Shown here: positions 59,577-64,000 of the stretch, one piece after another
Layout of the letters: every line of letters starts with the position of its first letter
Position numbering within the stretch: position 1 is the first letter of the stretch
Source: Rhododendron vialii
Taxonomy: Eukaryota; Streptophyta; Magnoliopsida; Ericales; Ericaceae
Direction of reading: 5' to 3'
Assembly: GCF_030253575.1 (NCBI RefSeq)
Contig: NC_080568.1
Coordinates: 4,749,501 to 4,813,500 of the forward strand
Length of the DNA stretch: 64,000 bases
Notes under the pieces: model-generated
Told to the model about the DNA's origin: nothing
Databases searched by the model: none
The model's input: only the letters and a program-made list of their open reading frames with translations
Translations under genes and position numbers: made by a program

Positions 59577-60964
59577 TAGTAATTTTTTTGTCTTCGTGCT
59601 AATGGCAATAATCAAGTTGTTATTCCTAATGGTATTTTTGTTGATATATGTGTGAGAAATGACATGCTTAGATATCCGTGAACATGGATGCTTTAGTCCA
59701 TTTAATTTAGCGAAAACGCACCCTTAATATCATTAGCACATAAAAATGTGTCCGTCTCATGTGAATCATCACCGGGATATCTAGGGGTATGCATCAGGAT
59801 TCTAGATGCATCAGTATTCGAGTCCTCTTGCCGTTCTTTTTCTTTCTTTTTTTTTTCAAAAGGAGACTCTAGAATCATATAAGAATAAATTATATACACC
59901 GGCAGTGTAAACATTTGTATGTTTATGAAAAAATTTGAGAATTAATCTCCAATCATATTTTCTAATTACTCAACTTTTCCATCATTACCATCATCTTTTT
60001 GAGATGAAATTTTGTCAACAGACATCACATGAGTTTCGTAGTGAAAATGGCTTAACAATACTTCATTTTGAAGATATGTTTCTTGAATTTGTTTTAGAAT
60101 CCAGTTCCTTTTTTCAACACCTAATTGAGGATCTCTGTATAAGTGTCAATCATCAAGCACTTCAACTATATATGTGGTTATACTCAGTACTATTGCCCAG
60201 GTGTGAGACTCAAATCCAAACATTACTTGGTCTTACTAGAGTTCTTTTTGGCTGTCATGAAAAATATCAGCGTGTAGTTCAATTCTGATCTCACTTGCAC
60301 CGAGCTGTAAGTGCCGTGGAAGCGGAATTAATTCTGCGACGAGTAGACCGGTGATTGCAGCCGTGAAATCAACTCCGCCGCGAGTAGATGGGTGGTTACA
60401 AGGGAGCAGGGCGAAGATTGAGAGCAAGGCAATTGTGGTATCCCCACACTTGCAACCATAAAACTAAAGCCGCTGCGACTTGGACATAAACCTTGGTTGG
60501 TGAATCATGTAAATCTTGTATTTCTTCTGAAATTCTTCCTGCCTTCATATTTTTGCATTTGTACTCACTAAATTTAAGTCAAGTTTTCCGCGTATTCTGA
60601 ACCCAAGAGACGAATCTCTGCTAAAGAAAAAGATGGCCATTATCACTAGCATACATACCAAAATAAAAAGTTCGCTTTGCAAGTTGTAACCAGTTCACAT
60701 TGGATCATACCTCAAGCTAGAGGGATTATTTGTTTGTGGACTACAGAATTTCCCTAAAATACATGACATGGAATCGTCGAGCTCTCACAACTTTTAGCAG
60801 TTAACTGGAGATTTTCTAAAGGAACCCAAACCCCTACATGTTTATCAAGTCAACAAACAGGTACTCAAAAAACCAGTAAAAAGAACGGCGCTGCAATTAG
60901 ATGCCACCGTAAACTATAGCTGCAGCAGCAGGAATCAACCTTTTCTCCCTTCCATTTTATGTGG
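59577..60964. other. intergenic between GT77 and Suc/Fer-like genes
   Basis: No gene. 59888-59915 carries a CACCGGCAGTGTAAACATT terminus like that of the MITE at 1101-1489. 60490-60580 resembles retroelement text in the GT77 intron. The plus-strand frame at 59935-60288 has no recognised domain. Confidence 0.4.
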
Positions 60965-63900
60965 TTATAGTCTTCCAAGCCTCTTAGTTCCAGTGCCTTC
61001 TCTCAAATTCGTTTCTCCAATGGCTTCGTTCCTTTCAAGGCAACAAACCCCATCAGCATCAGAGCAACAGACTGCTCCAGCTTTTGATCCACTGCTTCCC
61101 TTGTCGCTGATCCCAGCACTAGTTTCTTGAAGCTTTGGTTCTCCCAGTTTCTTACTTGCATCACTACCCATTTGGCCCCTGCATATAATAACTGTCATTA
61201 CCGCAGCCTTGCCAGCAGCTTGCTCTTTATGTGCAAGCAATAGATAAAACAGAAAGCACAATTATGTACCAGTAAACAAGCTTTCGTGCATGTCTTTGCA
61301 ACAACGTGCTTATATTACTCACAAAATTGTAAGGACGACAGCCATTACTAATTTGGCTGACAGTGGATAGACCAGTAAAACGACTACAGCATGGAGGCTC
61401 CTAAAGGTTTCATGGCAGAACTTCCATGACACAACTTTTTGACCACACCCTCACTGAAAAATGAATACTCACTTTGGATTGATAGGAAAGCAATGGAAAT
61501 ACATGTAAATGTCGGAGCTAACAGCAGAATAAGCGGTAGACAGTTGTCAGTCACAAAAACAAATAAATAAAATACTGGATCATTGCAAGGCGAACTTGAG
61601 GCAGACTGTTAGTATTTAGCATTGTAAATCCGCATGTTATTATGAATACAAAATGAGATATTGTGAACTTCCCATCAACAAAGATAACCCTGGACTGAGA
61701 TGATTAATTTCCAACTTGAGGAACAGGCTACTAGGACACTGTAGTGTACCAATTCTGTTGCATTTAACTAGAATACAAACACAAGTCAGAAATACACAGC
61801 TTAGTTCACACCCAAACTAGTTTTGAAAGAAATTTGAGGATAGCAGCCCGGGGGGATGTTATGGTAGTGAGAGTAACACCCTCAACCTCATTAGTCAGAA
61901 GCAGCAATTAGATAGCAATTGTAAGCATAAAATTACAACTGAACCAACCTCCAAAGTCGTTCCATAATCTTTCCCTTCTCGATATGCTCATCAAGCAAAA
62001 CAGGGACATCATTGGGAGTTACATAGCCATACCTATATCAAATAAGTAAAATCGGCAACCATCTTCCTAAGAATCAAACACAAATTCGTTATTTTCATCG
62101 AATAATTAAGTTGTGAAATGAATTACCAATGACCTTCACATTTTCCCTCAAGACGTGGGCCGAAAATTATCAAGTTTCCAGCATACTGGTGCCCACCAAT
62201 GTGAGAGCAAGGACTAACAAACACTTGATGTTTCGTGGCTCGGAGTAGCATCTCTTCTTTAAACCTCTCTACAAGAACAGGGCCACAATGGCCACATCTC
62301 CGGTCTCGATTCTTATGGCAACACACAAATACATATGAACCATTCAGCATTTCCATTTCTACCGTTCCTGACGCCCATTGGGAACCCTTCACAAAAACAT
62401 CGTCTACGAAAGCATCCACATCAAGATGTGTCAAACCCCTACACCATACAAGACAAAAGAAGGATTGAGCTCTAGTATGGATTGGAAAAGAGGCCAAACA
62501 AGTCATTGTACTCAATCTCAGATACATGAAAACTTTTATTGGCCTGTGTGATTGGTTGGATTAGGTATGAGATTGGATTATCATTGTCCGGGTTGAGTCC
62601 AACACTTGAGGGAGGGATTGCATATGTGTTGGACAACCAATCCCACAAACCTGAATGTGGCCTCACTATTAGTTTGGCGGGCTAATCATTTTGCAACATG
62701 ATATATCCCTCATCATTTGTCCGACCAATCAAGTGATCAAACATGACCTTAACTCAGATACATTACCTATATTTGATCATATCTGGGAAAATTAAGATGT
62801 CCCCGTTCGAAGACTCTCCACCATCGCTTCCCTCACACATCGTCAATCGAATCTGTTCAAATGACAGTTTTAACTGCTCAACTTTGGTTGGATAGGATTA
62901 TGCAATAACAAGATGAATTTGATCTGCACAATCAACACAAGACAACGCAAACTAGATGTGGTTTGCATCCACGGCAGAGATGAAGAACATCCACCTCACG
63001 CAAAAAAGGCTCAACTCTCAAGCAAGCTTCTTCTCTAGCCCTCGGCCTCCGTAAAATACAAGACAGCCTCACAACAGAAAGAAATCGGAGGAAAGGTAAA
63101 GCAGAAGAAAAAACCACAACAAATTAAATGTTCTGTGTCGGACCGCGGTCACAGGGAGTAGCATTGTATAACCAAATATATGGGGGCACTCCGGGCCCAA
63201 CAATCCCTCCCTCACGATGACGCTCCCGTGACTCGAACCCATGACTTCCTGACTCTGGTACCACTTGTCGGACCGCTTTTCCACCATGACTTCCTAGCTC
63301 TGATACACTTGGGCAAGTGTTTGAATTGTTCAAAATGGTACTGAGCGGACTAACCGTATATAATTTTAAAGTTTTTGAGCAAAAACGTCTATAAGTTTAA
63401 TAACATTTAAAACGCGGGTAGGGCTGCAGCCTGCAAACTAACCGAGCTAAACAGCTTGAGGCTCGACTCATTATGGACTCTGCTCGTTTTGTTACGAGTC
63501 GAACTCGAGTTTTAAGCCGGTTTAATAAACGAGTCGAGCTTGGGTTAATTGTAGCTAGACTTGTTCGTAAAAGCTAGACTCGCTCAACTCAATTACAGAG
63601 ACAAGGCTCATTATAGAAGCTCATTTTGTAAACAAACGAAGCTCGAACAACTCGATAAAAAATGAGCCGAGCTCGAGCCGAGCTGGACTAGTTTTGAACG
63701 AGTCTGAGCTCGAACACTTCAAAGCTCCGCTCGTTTGGACCACGTCCTTGAACCACAGTGCAAAAAACAAGTGTAAATGTAACTCAAAAAATCGACCTTT
63801 CCGTGAATGCTGTTGTTGTTGGACTTGAGAGCGGCGGCTAAGAGCCTCGGAAGAGGATCAGACTCAGGATCTTCGACACTGTGCGGCCAGTTCTCGGGAT

Positions 63901-64000
63901 TTCTGTAACAGAGAAACACGTGGCGGTCGTAGGCGTCGACGGTTCCGGCGAGAGGGGTCTTGTACATTTCCGGCCGCCGGAAACCGTAATTGAAGTCGGC
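60965..64000 (-). CDS. sucrase/ferredoxin-like (Apd1/Aim32-type) [2Fe-2S] protein, 5' end outside window
   Basis: Thioredoxin-fold ferredoxin of the Suc/Fer-like family (PF06999). Yeast Apd1 and Aim32 are relatives that bind a [2Fe-2S] cluster with two Cys and two His; the plant role is not settled. Exons, minus strand: 64000-63797 (partial), 62852-62767, 62438-62127, 62032-61949, 61178-60965; all splice in frame, 299 residues in the window. The order is EMYKTPLAGTVDAYDRHVFLCY, then ILIFPDMIKYR, GLTHLDVDAFVDDVFV, the cluster Cys pair in VFVCCHKNRDRRCGHCGP (first C and the C nine residues on), and the His pair in SPCSHIGGHQYAGNLIIF. Next are YGYVTPNDVPVLLDEHI, ERLWRGQMG, then a Ser/Gly/Cys-rich tail with two CC pairs, ending TKRLGRL. 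All four expected ligands are present. The start codon and first residues lie beyond the right edge. Confidence 0.93.
63124..63333 (-). mobile_element. retroelement fragment with PBS-like / tRNA-like motifs, in intron 1 of the Suc/Fer gene
   Basis: Minus-strand text contains GTGTATCAGAGCTAGGAAGT and TGGTACCAGAGTCAGGAAGT (both close to the TGGTATCAGAGC primer-binding site of plant LTR retrotransposons) and GGGTTCGAGTC (B-box-like), followed by GAGGGAGGGATTGTTGGGCCC. It may be an LTR-retrotransposon leader or a SINE. Boundaries not defined. Confidence 0.5.
63421..63750. repeat. dispersed GAGCTCGA-rich repeat, copy 2
   Basis: Runs of GAGTCGAGCTTGG, GAGCCGAGCTCGAG and AACGAGTCTGAGCTCG; same class as 58837-59033. 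It lies within intron 1 of the Suc/Fer-like gene. Confidence 0.5.

Noticed and set aside
60236-60427. 63-residue minus-strand frame upstream of the Suc/Fer gene's 3' side
   Set aside because: No start context, no domain; lies in retroelement-like text.

Overview
This window is nuclear DNA from a flowering plant, most likely a dicot. The genes have short exons with GT..AG introns and belong to plant families. The intergenic DNA is AT-rich and packed with MITEs, hAT and Mutator-type elements, a plant mariner, tRNA-derived SINEs, LINE pieces and solo LTRs. The species cannot be fixed from sequence alone.

Four protein genes are supported, all on the minus strand. They are (1) a PIRL-type intracellular leucine-rich-repeat gene at 23.2-27.2 kb, whose C-terminal tail is broken by a one-base frameshift in an A/T run; (2) a two-exon PB1-domain gene at 40.7-41.5 kb; (3) a five-exon GT77/DUF271 glycosyltransferase (RAY1-like) at 53.7-58.0 kb; and (4) a Suc/Fer-like thioredoxin-fold [2Fe-2S] protein at 61.0-64.0 kb, which runs off the right edge. 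They do not form a functional cluster. No real tRNA, rRNA or CRISPR array was seen.

The rest is a well-preserved record of transposition. 1-6.8 kb is a nest: a Stowaway inside another MITE, next to a Mutator-like element with 9-bp target duplications, which holds a 3.2-kb solo-LTR-like element and a small hAT. 8.5-13.2 kb carries several Stowaway-type MITEs, one of them split by a 5'-truncated LINE and one with a matching empty site in a tandem duplicate. 13.8-15.7 kb is a hAT element containing a 1.13-kb solo LTR. 19.5-22.3 kb is a mariner-like element whose transposase is complete for the DD39D triad but has a single TGA stop. Its two ends match the 271-bp Stowaway MITEs at 8.6 and 59.3 kb, so parent-type element and MITE derivatives sit in one window. 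27.35-28.8 kb is a second Mutator-like element, inserted 148 bp upstream of the PIRL start codon. 32.2-34.7 kb is a second long solo-LTR-like element, distantly related to the first. Smaller inverted-repeat elements, a SINE with a 12-bp target duplication, and microsatellites fill the remainder.

Coordinates of genes and of elements with target duplications come from reading splice sites and repeats by eye. Boundaries of the remaining repeats are approximate.
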